A stretch of DNA of 64,000 nt from UBA1756 sp045222555 (GTDB lineage Bacteria > Bacteroidota > Bacteroidia > Bacteroidales > WCHB1-69). This document shows positions 53,351 through 62,484 of this stretch, piece after piece. Numbering within the stretch: position 1 is the first letter of the stretch; each line of letters begins with the position of its first letter. The stretch covers positions 248,001-312,000 of the forward strand of contig JBGUYY010000097.1 in NCBI GenBank assembly GCA_045222555.1, read 5' to 3'. Made by a program: the position numbers and the translations under genes. The notes beneath the pieces were generated by a model. The model did not search any database. It had not been told where the DNA came from and worked only from the letters and a program-made list of their open reading frames with translations.

Positions 53351-54568
53351 TTATTTCTTCACCACTTTCTTGGTAATCACGCTGTTGTCGTTGGTGGTGA
53401 TGCGGAAAATGTACACACCGTTGGCCTGTGCGTTGAGGTTAACGCTGTTCACATTCTCGTTGGACATGATCATGCGGCCGCTGAAGTCGTAGACCTCCAC
53501 GCGAGCGACGTCCTCGCTCAGGTTAACCAAACCGGTAGTGGGGTTCGGATAGAGTGCAAACCCACCCTTGCTGTGGTCTTCAACACCAGTGGAGCTCTCC
53601 ATCTTGAAATTGTCGATGTACAATCTGAGCATATCAGCATCTGAGGTGCAGTAGAAGTCAATCTTGTAGGTGCCCGTGTACTCAGACAGATCTATGGTCT
53701 GGGTGATGGCGCTGGTATTCGTTACCTCTGTGCTGGACATAATATTGTAGTAACTCGACCCATCATAAAGGTAAACAGACAGTCGTTCCGGAAAACTGGT
53801 ACCTCCTCCGCAATAGTAGTCGAAAGTGAGGGTCTGGTGACCGTCCAGCACGAAGTAGGGGCTAAAGACATCATCCCAAGCATCTTCTGTCGTATTCCAA
53901 CGATAAGTAATTGCGTCATTGTACAGATAGAACGTATTGCCGTCCTCGTTTACATCTTTCACGGTCCAGCAGGTCATCTGTGCTACATCGGAGAAGTCGT
54001 TTTCGTAGGGATACTCCGAAATCGGAGCGCAGGAGTTGCTGCTGGTGATTTGGATGTTGTCAATGTACAAATAACCCTGGTCAGCATCCGAAACTACATA
54101 GAAGTCAAGACGCCAAATTCCATAGACACCCGTCAAATCGATGGTCGCGGTTGTGGCGGATGTGTTGGTAACCGTTGTCTCACCCATAATGTTCATATAG
54201 GTGTCATCTTCCGGGTCGTACAGATATACTTCAAATTTTTCAGGGAAACTGCCCCATTGGCACCAATAATCGAAGGTCAAGGTTTGTGTACCATCGAAAT
54301 AGATGTCGCCAGAATACAAATCGTCATCTGCGTCGTTGGAGGAGTTGTACTTGTAATAGGCCACCGCTCCCCAGTCAGGGTAACTGGTGTTGGTGTCAAT
54401 AATCCAAGTAGAACCATCATCATTTGCGTCATCAACCGACCAGCAACCGTTTTGGATTTCACGTGAGAAATCACAGGAATACGGGTAGGAGAAATTGACG
54501 CCGCATTGTGAATAACCAATGGTTATGATGGCAACCATTGCAATAAAAAGCGTAAAGAACTTTTTCAT
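53351..54568 (-). CDS. Cleaved-adhesin-like T9SS cargo protein
   Basis: A 405-aa secreted protein with a signal peptide (FFTLFIAMVAIITIGYSQ). Two repeated domains (about 27-175 and 180-320) each open with a Cys-containing segment (PYSCDFSREIQNGCWSVDD; EYPYENDFSDVAQMTCWTV) and end in LYIDN. This is the jelly-roll pattern of cleaved-adhesin/MAM-like domains known from gingipain adhesins. The last 75 residues are a type A T9SS sorting domain: FALYPNPTTGLVNLS, VEVYDFSGRMIM and NGVYIFRITTNDN...KKVVKK. ATG 54568 (MKKFFTLF) is chosen over 54574. A likely cargo of the local T9SS. Confidence 0.88.
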   Translation of the reverse strand: MKKFFTLFIAMVAIITIGYSQCGVNFSYPYSCDFSREIQNGCWSVDDANDDGSTWIIDTNTSYPDWGAVAYYKYNSSNDADDDLYSGDIYFDGTQTLTFDYWCQWGSFPEKFEVYLYDPEDDTYMNIMGETTVTNTSATTATIDLTGVYGIWRLDFYVVSDADQGYLYIDNIQITSSNSCAPISEYPYENDFSDVAQMTCWTVKDVNEDGNTFYLYNDAITYRWNTTEDAWDDVFSPYFVLDGHQTLTFDYYCGGGTSFPERLSVYLYDGSSYYNIMSSTEVTNTSAITQTIDLSEYTGTYKIDFYCTSDADMLRLYIDNFKMESSTGVEDHSKGGFALYPNPTTGLVNLSEDVARVEVYDFSGRMIMSNENVNSVNLNAQANGVYIFRITTNDNSVITKKVVKK

Positions 54569-54667
54569 AGGCATAAAATTTAAGGTTAATAAATAATGTG
54601 GTTGTTAATTAGTATTCTTTACAGAAAATTTTCGTCTTTTATCCCATTTTACCTTCTATGAACATTG

Positions 54668-54675
54668 CAAAGATA
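54668..54675 (-). promoter_or_regulatory. -7 box TATCTTTG for the adhesin-like gene
   Basis: TAnnTTTG match on the minus strand. The leader would be about 95 nt. Confidence 0.5.
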
Positions 54676-54862
54676 GATATTTTTTTGAAAGTGTCACCAA
54701 AATTTTAATTTTTTTTTCATAGGATGTAAATTATAGACCAACAACATCTTATAGAGGGCTAATTCTCTTTTCTCATCATTTTTCACATCAAAAAAGGTTT
54801 TGCAATGTGTCGAAAATGGAAGAAAAATAAGGATAATTCCGTATTTTGTTATTAAAAAATCG

Positions 54863-54870
54863 TATCTTTG
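54863..54870 (+). promoter_or_regulatory. -7 box TATCTTTG for gcvP
   Basis: Exact TAnnTTTG match 54 bp before ATG 54925. Confidence 0.6.
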
Positions 54871-54924
54871 CACCCGTTTCTCGTAAAAAGCGAAATTTTA
54901 TAAATACTTAATAATCATTATAAT

Positions 54925-57780
54925 ATGGTAATCAAAGACGATTTCACAACCCGCCACAACGGACCTTCCTGCGAGGAGGCCCAGAAAATGTTACAGACGA
55001 TCGGCGTCAAGTCGATGGACGAACTGATTGAGAAGACCGTGCCGGCCGCTATCCGCCTGCCGAAGCCGCTCGACCTGCCCGAAGGCATGCAGGAGGGCGA
55101 ATACCTCAACCTCGTCAACGCCAAGATGGCCAAGAACAAAATGTACCGCTCCTTCATCGGAATGGGCCATTACAACACCTATACCCCCGCTGTGATTATG
55201 CGCAACGTGTTCGAGAATCCCGGCTGGTACACCGCCTACACCCCCTATCAGGCTGAGATTTCCCAGGGTCGTATCGAAGCCCTCCTCAACTACCAGACCA
55301 TGATTAGCTCCCTCACTGCTATGCCGCTGGCTAATGCCTCTATGCTGGACGACGCCACTGCTGCCGGTGAGATGATGCTGATGTTCTACCGCTGCCGCAC
55401 CCGCGAACAGCAGAAGAACAACGTACATAAGTATTTCGTTTCTGAAGGCGTGTTCCCGCACTGCATCGGCGTGATGCAGACCAACGCGGCCGCTCAGGGT
55501 ATCGAACTCGTCATCGGCAAAGCCGACAAGGTAGAACTCGACGAGACCTTCTTCGGCGCGATGATCCAGTACCCGAACTACTGGGGCGGCATCCACGATT
55601 TCGCCGCTTTCACCGCCAAGTGCCACGATCTCAAGATTTTCGTGGGCGTTGCCACCGACCTGTACGCCCTTACGCTCCTCACACCTCCCGGTGAATGGGG
55701 CGCCGACTGCGTGACCGGTTCCACCCAGCGTTTCGGTATTCCGATGGGCTTCGGCTCTCCGGCCGCCGGCTTCTACGCCTGCACCGAGGAGTTCAAGCGC
55801 CAGATGCCCGGCCGTATCATCGGTATCACTGTTGATGCCGAGGGCGGCCGCGCCGTGCGTATGGCCCTCCAGATGCGCGAGCAGCATATCAAGCGCGAGA
55901 AAGCCACCTCCAACATCTGCACCGCCAGCGCCCTCACCGCCATCATGGCCGGCTTCTACGCCATGTGGCACGGCGCCGAAGGTCTGCGCAACAAAGCCAC
56001 CAAAATCAACGTGCTGGCTGGCGTGCTGGCTTCCGAAGCGGCAAAATATGGTTTCAAACAATACAATGAATACTATTTCGACACCCTCTGCCTCGAAACG
56101 CCCGAAGGTCTCACCTGCGACGACGTGAAGAAGGTGGCCCTGTCGAAAGAGATCAACCTCTGCTACCACTGCGAGCGTTGCTTCACCGTCTCTTTGGACG
56201 AGACCGTGACCTTGAAGGATGTCAACGCCATCCTCGAAGTGCTGGCCATCACCGCTGGCAAGAACTTCACCCCGTATGTGTGCCAGGGCAACTGCGTTCC
56301 CGACCTCCACATTCCAGAAAATCTGAAACGTAAATCTGAAATCCTCACCCAGGAAATCTTCCACAAATATCATTCCGAAACGGAGATGATGCGTTATATG
56401 AAGATGTTGGAAATTAAGGATCTGTCGCTCAACCGCGCGATGATTCCGCTGGGAAGCTGCACCATGAAGCTGAACGCTGCCGCCGAGATGCTGCCGTTGA
56501 GCTGGGCCGCTACCTGCAACATTCACCCGTACGCTCCCGCCGACCAGACACAGGGCTACCTCGAGATGATCGAGGAGATGAGCCAGTGGCTGTGCACCAT
56601 CACCGGTTTCAAGGCGATGTCGTTCCAGCCCAACTCTGGCGCTGCGGGCGAGTATGCCGGTCTGACCGTCATCCGCAACTATCTGCACCATATCGGTCAG
56701 GGTCACCGCAACATCTGTCTGATTCCCGCCTCCGCGCATGGCACCAACCCTGCCTCTTCCGCCAAGGCCGGCTTCCAGGTCTGCGTGGTGAAATCGACCG
56801 AGGACGGTGAAATCGACGTGAACGACCTCCGCGAGAAGGCCGAGGCCAACCGCGACAACCTCGCTTGCCTCATGATCACCTATCCCTCCACGCACGGCGT
56901 GTTCGAGGAGGCGGTGCTCGACATCATCAAGATCGTACACGAGAACGGCGGTCAGGTGTATATGGACGGTGCCAACATGAACGCGCAGGTGGGCTTGACC
57001 TCCCCCGGCACGATGGGCGCCGATGTGTGCCACCTCAACCTGCACAAGACCTTTGCCATGCCTCACGGCGGTGGCGGTCCCGGCGTGGGCACCATCTGCG
57101 TGGCCGAGCACCTCGTGGACTTCCTGCCGAAGCACGCTTTGGCAACTGTCGGTGGCCAAAACGGCAGTCAGGTGGCTTCCGCTCCTTACGGCAGCGCCTA
57201 CCTGTTGCCCATTACCTACGGCTACCTCAAGATGTTGGGCGGCGAGGGCCTGAAGCACGTCACCGAATGCGCTATCCTGAATGCCAACTACATCCGTGCC
57301 CGTTTGCAGAACGACTATAAGATTCTCTATACTGGCAAGAACGGCATGTGCGCCCACGAGATGATTCTCGACTGCAACGAGTTCGAGAAGAGCTGTGGCG
57401 TGCAGGTGGGCGACATCGCCAAGCGTTTGATGGACTACGGCTTCCACGCTCCCACCGTGGCCTTCCCGGTACACGGCACATTGATGGTGGAACCCACCGA
57501 GAGCGAGCCGCTGAGCGAGCTTGACCGCTTCTGCGACGCGATGCTCTCCATCCGTCAGGAGATCCGCGACATCGAAGAGGGCAAGGCCGACCGCGTGAAC
57601 AACGTCATCAAGCGTGCCCCGCACACGATGGGCGTAGTTTGCGCCGACACGTGGGATCGTCCTTATACCCGCCAGCAGGCTGCCTTCCCGATGCCTGTTG
57701 CCGACAAGTACTGGCCGACCGTCAGCAAGATCGACGACGCGTTTGGGGATAGAAATTTGGTGTGCGTGCTCGAGAAATGA
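54925..57780 (+). CDS. gcvP: Glycine dehydrogenase (decarboxylating), P protein
   Basis: The PLP-dependent decarboxylase of the glycine cleavage system. The 951 aa are the fused, homodimeric form; both halves of the P protein are present. The N-terminal marker is TRHNGPSCEEAQKML, and the active-site lysine is K708 in HLNLHKTFAMPHGGGGPG. FQPNSGAAGEYAGL, PASAHGTNPASSAKAG and MDGANMNAQVGL are core motifs. No gcvT or gcvH gene is adjacent, so these lie elsewhere. The gene has its own promoter and terminator. Confidence 0.96.
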   Translation: MVIKDDFTTRHNGPSCEEAQKMLQTIGVKSMDELIEKTVPAAIRLPKPLDLPEGMQEGEYLNLVNAKMAKNKMYRSFIGMGHYNTYTPAVIMRNVFENPGWYTAYTPYQAEISQGRIEALLNYQTMISSLTAMPLANASMLDDATAAGEMMLMFYRCRTREQQKNNVHKYFVSEGVFPHCIGVMQTNAAAQGIELVIGKADKVELDETFFGAMIQYPNYWGGIHDFAAFTAKCHDLKIFVGVATDLYALTLLTPPGEWGADCVTGSTQRFGIPMGFGSPAAGFYACTEEFKRQMPGRIIGITVDAEGGRAVRMALQMREQHIKREKATSNICTASALTAIMAGFYAMWHGAEGLRNKATKINVLAGVLASEAAKYGFKQYNEYYFDTLCLETPEGLTCDDVKKVALSKEINLCYHCERCFTVSLDETVTLKDVNAILEVLAITAGKNFTPYVCQGNCVPDLHIPENLKRKSEILTQEIFHKYHSETEMMRYMKMLEIKDLSLNRAMIPLGSCTMKLNAAAEMLPLSWAATCNIHPYAPADQTQGYLEMIEEMSQWLCTITGFKAMSFQPNSGAAGEYAGLTVIRNYLHHIGQGHRNICLIPASAHGTNPASSAKAGFQVCVVKSTEDGEIDVNDLREKAEANRDNLACLMITYPSTHGVFEEAVLDIIKIVHENGGQVYMDGANMNAQVGLTSPGTMGADVCHLNLHKTFAMPHGGGGPGVGTICVAEHLVDFLPKHALATVGGQNGSQVASAPYGSAYLLPITYGYLKMLGGEGLKHVTECAILNANYIRARLQNDYKILYTGKNGMCAHEMILDCNEFEKSCGVQVGDIAKRLMDYGFHAPTVAFPVHGTLMVEPTESEPLSELDRFCDAMLSIRQEIRDIEEGKADRVNNVIKRAPHTMGVVCADTWDRPYTRQQAAFPMPVADKYWPTVSKIDDAFGDRNLVCVLEK

Positions 57781-57810
57781 GAATTGAAAACTGAAAATTG
57801 AAAGTTTGTT
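57781..57810 (+). repeat. AATTGAAAACTGAAAATTG-type micro-repeat
   Basis: Short AT-rich repeats directly after the gcvP stop codon, similar to those after 2496 and 16852. Confidence 0.45.
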
Positions 57811-57813
57811 TCC

Positions 57814-57851
57814 AAGTAGGAAGTGACTGGAGGTTGCTTCCTACTTTTTTT
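57814..57851 (+). terminator. Terminator after gcvP
   Basis: Ten-bp stem AAGTAGGAAG / CTTCCTACTT with a 13-nt loop, then a run of T. Confidence 0.75.
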
Positions 57852-57857
57852 GTTGAA

Positions 57858-57878
57858 TTGTTGATTCGTTGAATTGTT
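57858..57878. repeat. 21-bp repeat beginning TTGTTGATTC, copy 2
   Basis: Identical to 50527-50547. It overlaps the -33 region of the next promoter. Confidence 0.6.
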
Positions 57879-57895
57879 GATTTTCGGGAAAATTG

Positions 57896-57903
57896 TACCT
57901 TTG
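57896..57903 (+). promoter_or_regulatory. -7 box TACCTTTG for the phosphodiesterase-like gene
   Basis: Exact TAnnTTTG match 29 bp before ATG 57933. A TTG at 57874-57876 gives a 19-bp spacer. Confidence 0.6.
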
Positions 57904-57932
57904 CAGCGTGGTTCCCTAAAACATCTAAGATC

Positions 57933-58823
57933 ATGAAAAGAATAATTTTACTGATTTTCTTGCTTTTCGCGATGTCGGCTCAGGCACAGCCCCGCGCGAA
58001 ACACGTGATACTCATCGGACTGGACGGATGGGCGGCGCACGACTTGGACAAGGCGCACGACATCCCGAATATCCGTATGCTGATGCAAGGCGGAAGCGTC
58101 ACCTTGCACAAACGCTCGGTGCTGCCGTCGTCTTCCGGCGTCAACTGGGCCTCGATGTTCATGGGTGTGGGTCCCGAAACACACGGCTTCACCACGTGGG
58201 ATTCCGAGCAACACGACCTTCCCTTCGCGTATGAAAATGCACACGGTATCTTCCCTACCATCTTTTCCATCATCCGCGAAGCCTACCCCAACGCCGAAAC
58301 TGGCTGCACCATCGAATGGAAACCCATCAAGTATGTGGTGGATACGCTGACTATCAGCTATATGGGATGTCTCCCCAGCAGTCGCGACAGCCTGGAAACC
58401 AACTGCGACCGTATCGTGCAGTACATCCGCGAACAGAAGCCGCTATTTTTCGCTCCCTGCTTCGACGGACTCGACGGCACCGGACACAGCGCAGGTTGGT
58501 ACAGCCGCGACTATTACGACTACCTCGCTCGCCTCGACAAATGCATCGGCCGCATCATCCAGGCCTTGAAGGACGCAGGCATCTATGATGAAACCATCAT
58601 CATCGTCACGGGCGACCACGGTGGCCACGACAAAGGCCACGGCACTTTGGCAATGGAGGATATGGAGAGCCCACTGGTATTTTTCGGTAAGAATGTGAAA
58701 CAGGGCTATCAGATAGAAGCTCCTGTGGTACAATACGATATTGCTGCCACCATCGCATACGTATTGGGAATAGAGATTCCGCAGGTGTGGCGCGGCAAGC
58801 CCGTGAAAGAGGCGTTTCAATAG
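57933..58823 (+). CDS. Secreted alkaline-phosphatase-superfamily phosphodiesterase
   Basis: A 296-aa exported enzyme of the type I phosphodiesterase/nucleotide pyrophosphatase group. Signal peptide: MKRIILLIFLLFAMSAQAQ. Metal and catalytic motifs: D30 in LIGLDGWAAHD, the nucleophile region VLPSSSGVNWASMFMG (a serine where many members have threonine), FDGLDGTGHSAGWYS, and VTGDHGGHDKGHG near residue 230. It likely cuts phosphodiesters in the periplasm; the substrate is unknown. The convergent glycosyltransferase gene ends 9 bp downstream. Confidence 0.85.
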   Translation: MKRIILLIFLLFAMSAQAQPRAKHVILIGLDGWAAHDLDKAHDIPNIRMLMQGGSVTLHKRSVLPSSSGVNWASMFMGVGPETHGFTTWDSEQHDLPFAYENAHGIFPTIFSIIREAYPNAETGCTIEWKPIKYVVDTLTISYMGCLPSSRDSLETNCDRIVQYIREQKPLFFAPCFDGLDGTGHSAGWYSRDYYDYLARLDKCIGRIIQALKDAGIYDETIIIVTGDHGGHDKGHGTLAMEDMESPLVFFGKNVKQGYQIEAPVVQYDIAATIAYVLGIEIPQVWRGKPVKEAFQ

Positions 58824-58832
58824 GAGATGTCG

Positions 58833-60476
58833 TTATCGCCCGCGCGATTGCGCTAACTCAAAAAAATCCTCGGGACTGTCGGCCGTCTGCTCTTCCGATA
58901 TCTGGCAGAGGGTGATGCGCCCATTGGTGGCAATGGGGTCAAGATAGCAGAGCACATATCGGTTGGCATCAAATTCATACTGATAGATGTCGTTCTCAAT
59001 GACAATGTAGTCATAATCCGTGGCGAGAGCTTTGCGAACAATCTTTTCATCTGTATTCAACACTATGTAGCCGCGCCGCTGCATCTGGATAAAGGCTGAA
59101 CTCTTCGGATAGACGAAGAGCGCGACGATCTTTGCATCCCGTGACACACCCTCGCTGTCTAACCATTCGTCGGAATGGAGAAAGTTGTTGTAGCAACGCA
59201 AGGCCCAGTCGTTGGGCTCCCGACGAAGCTGTTGCATATTCATGGCCTCCTGTGTCATCAGCACCATCATACCCGCCAACAGAAACAGGGCTATCGGGCT
59301 GGCGATGCGGCCTCGAATGCGGGGAAGCGACGCCAAAGCAAGAATGAACAAAAAGATGATAGGGAAAAACAGACTGTCTAAAAAATAGTAGTCATGATTG
59401 GTAAACTGTCTCAGCATAGCTCCACAATAAACCAATCCCCCTAAAACATAAATAGCCAGCAACCACCATAATGACAATGGTTTTCTCAAGCCATGCCCAC
59501 CATCGGTAGCAGCACCTTCCTGATGGGTTTTGCGATTGCGGATTTTTGTGATGAGAAGATAAATGACAGTCGCTACCAAAATGGCCGCTACTATCCAATG
59601 CTGGATTCTTTGAAAGTAATGGTACATCCAGCGGTCATGGACGTTCTGATAAACGAATTGGACATCCTCCATGTTCCTTGGGGGCAGCAGTTTCCCTAAA
59701 AACATCGAACCATACAGGTTCTTCAGATGAACATTCCACAGGAAAACGCCCAAATAACAAGCGAAGGCTATGACGATAATCAGGATGTTGCCTCGCAACT
59801 GTGCCTCCTTACGAATGATGCGGAGCAACTCGAACCCGCAAACAGCTGCCAACAAGACAATCTGCGGCATCCGAATCATCGCAGCCAAGGTTAGAAAGGC
59901 AAATCCGACAGCGAAATAGACGCGTTTTTTCTTCTTGACGTAGGAGAGGTATCCCCACAAGCCGACAAAAGCACACGACAGGGCTGGAATGGTGGGGATA
60001 AAGCCACTGGCGTAATAGGTGTACGAAGGGACAGTGGCCACCATGATGGTCACCAGAAGCGATTTGATAGGGTCGTCGGTAAGAAGATGGGCGAATTTGT
60101 ATAGGAACAACAATCCTATCATACTGATTAGCAACGTATAACATCGAAATACCCACGGAGATGTGGTGCCAAGAATCTTCATCAGCAGAGCGACAATATA
60201 CTCGTGAATGGGAAAGTCGGCGGAGGTGATGGGGGAACCCCACAGTCCGTCATCCTGTTTGTTGTACAACATGGTGAGCGGATGGGCAAAATCCATACCA
60301 TTGTCCACATAACCAATTGACAATGAATACCAGTCGGCTTGTGCCCATGCGTGGATGTACAACGGGAACTCCCTCAAGTAGTGAAAATGCAAAACAAAAC
60401 TCAGCACAACAACAACCACACCCGCCAAAATAAGATGCACGTTTCTTTTTATCCAGTTGGTAATTACCGATTTCAT
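58833..60476 (-). CDS. GT-C-type membrane glycosyltransferase
   Basis: A 547-aa polytopic protein with about eleven transmembrane helices, like the ArnT/PMT (GT39/GT83) group that moves sugars from lipid carriers on the periplasmic face. The first loop, after helix 1, contains the acidic residue in IHAWAQADWYSLSIGYVDNG expected to be catalytic. A soluble C-terminal region follows from about 430. The acceptor could be lipid A, protein or polysaccharide. It is 24 bp downstream of mutL on the same strand and may be read through from it. Confidence 0.72.
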   Translation of the reverse strand: MKSVITNWIKRNVHLILAGVVVVVLSFVLHFHYLREFPLYIHAWAQADWYSLSIGYVDNGMDFAHPLTMLYNKQDDGLWGSPITSADFPIHEYIVALLMKILGTTSPWVFRCYTLLISMIGLLFLYKFAHLLTDDPIKSLLVTIMVATVPSYTYYASGFIPTIPALSCAFVGLWGYLSYVKKKKRVYFAVGFAFLTLAAMIRMPQIVLLAAVCGFELLRIIRKEAQLRGNILIIVIAFACYLGVFLWNVHLKNLYGSMFLGKLLPPRNMEDVQFVYQNVHDRWMYHYFQRIQHWIVAAILVATVIYLLITKIRNRKTHQEGAATDGGHGLRKPLSLWWLLAIYVLGGLVYCGAMLRQFTNHDYYFLDSLFFPIIFLFILALASLPRIRGRIASPIALFLLAGMMVLMTQEAMNMQQLRREPNDWALRCYNNFLHSDEWLDSEGVSRDAKIVALFVYPKSSAFIQMQRRGYIVLNTDEKIVRKALATDYDYIVIENDIYQYEFDANRYVLCYLDPIATNGRITLCQISEEQTADSPEDFFELAQSRGR

Positions 60477-60500
60477 ATTTTATGGGAACTCAAAAAAAGG

Positions 60501-62342
60501 TTAACGCGCGAAGAAAGTCTTCTCCACATCCACTACTTCAAACACTTTCTTGCCTGACGGGGTAATGGAAGGCAGCAGACAGGCGAACAGCTGCTGCAGA
60601 AAATGATTGACTTCCTGCAAATTAGTCAACGGTTTCATCACCGCCTTCTTCTGATGGGCAAGGCTGAGGGCAAGGTTCTTGTCGCGCTCTGCCCGGTGCG
60701 AGATAAGATGCGACTGGTACTCGTCCAGCAGATTCTCCACCATTGTCTGCACGTCACCCTCCTCCTCATCATGGGGCGTGCCATTGACGGCAAAGTTACC
60801 GCCGCCCATCGGCTCGATGTCATAGCCCAGTTTCAACAGGTCGCCACGGATCTCCGCCAGCAGTTCCGCGCGCGCGCCATTCAGCGTAACCGTCTCCGGA
60901 AACAGCGACTGCTGCACGGTAACGGGTTGGTCCTTGAGTGCCTGCAAATAGCCCTCGTAGATGATTCGCTCATTAGCCCGCGTAATATCAATAACATGCA
61001 TTCTATCCTGCAGACTGACAAAAAGATAACGCTTTTGCACCACAATAAAAGAGGTGGTCTCCACGGGTGCATCCTGCCCACCGGCATCAAAGGAAATCTC
61101 CTGCTGTTCCTCCACCGGTGCGGCCATCACCTCAGTATCCTTAATGCCCTGAAGGAAGCTGTCCCAATCGGGATTGGCAGTGGTGGCATGATGCCCTGAT
61201 GGCTGATGCTGCGGACGGGGATTGGAGAAGCTGTTGAAGGGGTTGTAACCTGGGCTCAACGACAAATGCGGCACCTTGATGGGCCCATCCTGTGGCACAT
61301 TGTTCAGGTCCAACTCGGTGTCGTAGTCGAAGTCTAACTGCGGAATCAGCGAGAACTCCCCTATCGCCTTCTTTACGGCGGCAAAGAGGAAGCCATACAC
61401 CACCCGGTCGTCCTGCAACTTGATATCCACTTTGGTGGGACTCACATTCACATCCACCGTGGCCGGATCCAGCTCAATGGAGAGGAAGTAGAGGGGATGC
61501 GTACCGTCGGGCAGCACCTGCTCGTAAGCCGACTCGATGGCGAAATGCAGCGAGCTGTTTTTTATAAATCTATGATTGATAAACATATACTGCTCCGCCC
61601 GCTTCTTTTTAGCCGATTCAGGTTTCCCTAAAAAGCCCGTAATCTTGATAAAGTTGGTTTCTTGTTCGATGGGGAAAATACGGTCGTTGAAGTGGCTGCC
61701 AAAGATGCCTGTAATGCGCTGCTTGAAGTTGCCCTCTTTCAGTTGATAGGTTAGTTTTCCATTATGGTAAAGGGTGAAGGCAATGTCGGGATGGATAAGG
61801 GCCACCCGGATGAACTCCTCCTCAATGCAGCCGAATTCCGCATTGTCGGACTTGAGGAAGTTGCGGCGGGCAGGCACGTTGAAAAAGAGGTTGCGCACCG
61901 AGATGCTGGTGCCGTTGGCCGTAGTGGTCGGACTCTGTTCCTTCACCTCGCCACCCTCAATCAGCACCACCGTACCCGTTTCATCCTCCGCCCGCTTGGT
62001 TTTCAGTTCCACATGAGCGATAGCGGCGATGGAAGCCAGAGCCTCTCCTCTAAATCCCTTAGTATGAATGGAAAACAAATCATCAGCGCTGCGAATCTTG
62101 GAGGTGGCATGACGCTCGAAGCATAGCCTTGCATCATTGAAACTCATTCCCTTGCCATCATCAATCACCTGAATGAGCGTACGGCCTGCATCCTTTACAA
62201 ACAATTGGATGTTCCTACCACCGGCATCCACCGCATTCTCCAACAACTCTTTCACCGCCGATCCTGGACGCTGCACCACCTCGCCGGCAGCAATCTGGTT
62301 GGCCACCGCCTCCGGCAACAATCTGATAATATCTTCCATCAT
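60501..62342 (-). CDS. mutL: DNA mismatch repair protein MutL
   Basis: Couples mismatch recognition by MutS to strand incision. The 613 aa have the GHKL ATPase domain: KELLENAVDAGG (31-42), DDGKGM (61-66), RHATSKI (77-83) and GFRGEAL (97-103). A linker (about 340-430) precedes the dimerisation/endonuclease domain. The usual DQHA(x)2E(x)4E motif reads D452-ITRAN-E458-RIIY-E463, so the Q and H are replaced. A probable sliding-clamp motif QSLFP follows at 478-482. ATG 62339 is an alternative start. Promoter at 62365-62372. Confidence 0.94.
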   Translation of the reverse strand: MMEDIIRLLPEAVANQIAAGEVVQRPGSAVKELLENAVDAGGRNIQLFVKDAGRTLIQVIDDGKGMSFNDARLCFERHATSKIRSADDLFSIHTKGFRGEALASIAAIAHVELKTKRAEDETGTVVLIEGGEVKEQSPTTTANGTSISVRNLFFNVPARRNFLKSDNAEFGCIEEEFIRVALIHPDIAFTLYHNGKLTYQLKEGNFKQRITGIFGSHFNDRIFPIEQETNFIKITGFLGKPESAKKKRAEQYMFINHRFIKNSSLHFAIESAYEQVLPDGTHPLYFLSIELDPATVDVNVSPTKVDIKLQDDRVVYGFLFAAVKKAIGEFSLIPQLDFDYDTELDLNNVPQDGPIKVPHLSLSPGYNPFNSFSNPRPQHQPSGHHATTANPDWDSFLQGIKDTEVMAAPVEEQQEISFDAGGQDAPVETTSFIVVQKRYLFVSLQDRMHVIDITRANERIIYEGYLQALKDQPVTVQQSLFPETVTLNGARAELLAEIRGDLLKLGYDIEPMGGGNFAVNGTPHDEEEGDVQTMVENLLDEYQSHLISHRAERDKNLALSLAHQKKAVMKPLTNLQEVNHFLQQLFACLLPSITPSGKKVFEVVDVEKTFFAR

Positions 62343-62364
62343 TTCGTCTTTTAGAATTAAGGTG

Positions 62365-62372
62365 CAAAGATA
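62365..62372 (-). promoter_or_regulatory. -7 box TATCTTTG for mutL
   Basis: Exact TAnnTTTG match on the minus strand, 22 bp before the ATG. Confidence 0.6.
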
Positions 62373-62429
62373 CTATTAAAAACGGGAAATGCAGGCATTC
62401 CCCGTTCAATATTTTTCAAAATTTTCAAA

Positions 62430-62482
62430 ATCTCAAATGTCCGCACTAGCGGACTCAAATGCTCACGCAGCGAGCCTCAAAT
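62430..62482. repeat. CAAAT-box hairpin repeat
   Basis: Two units of about 22 bp between CTCAAAT boxes: GTCCGC-acta-GCGGAC and GCTC-acgcagc-GAGC. The second resembles the hairpin at 38-65. It lies between the small barrel B gene and mutL. Confidence 0.55.
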
Positions 62483-62484
62483 CT

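Larger units (their letters stand above)
54569..54924. other. Divergent promoter region between the adhesin-like gene and gcvP
   Basis: A 356-bp AT-rich stretch without a gene. It holds a minus-strand TATCTTTG box at 54668-54675 (100 bp before the adhesin-like ATG, so with a long leader) and a plus-strand TATCTTTG box at 54863-54870 for gcvP. I see no glycine riboswitch: the conserved paired glycine-binding cores are not apparent. Confidence 0.5.

Noticed and set aside
54569..54924. Possible glycine riboswitch upstream of gcvP
   Set aside because: The leader after the -7 box is only about 50 nt, too short for even one glycine aptamer, and no aptamer core is visible.
54991..57624. An 877-codon open frame on the minus strand opposite gcvP
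   Set aside because: It mirrors the highly biased codons of gcvP, has no recognisable domains, is rich in His, Val, Gly and Ala as expected for antisense of GC-ending codons, and lacks a promoter. gcvP is full-length.
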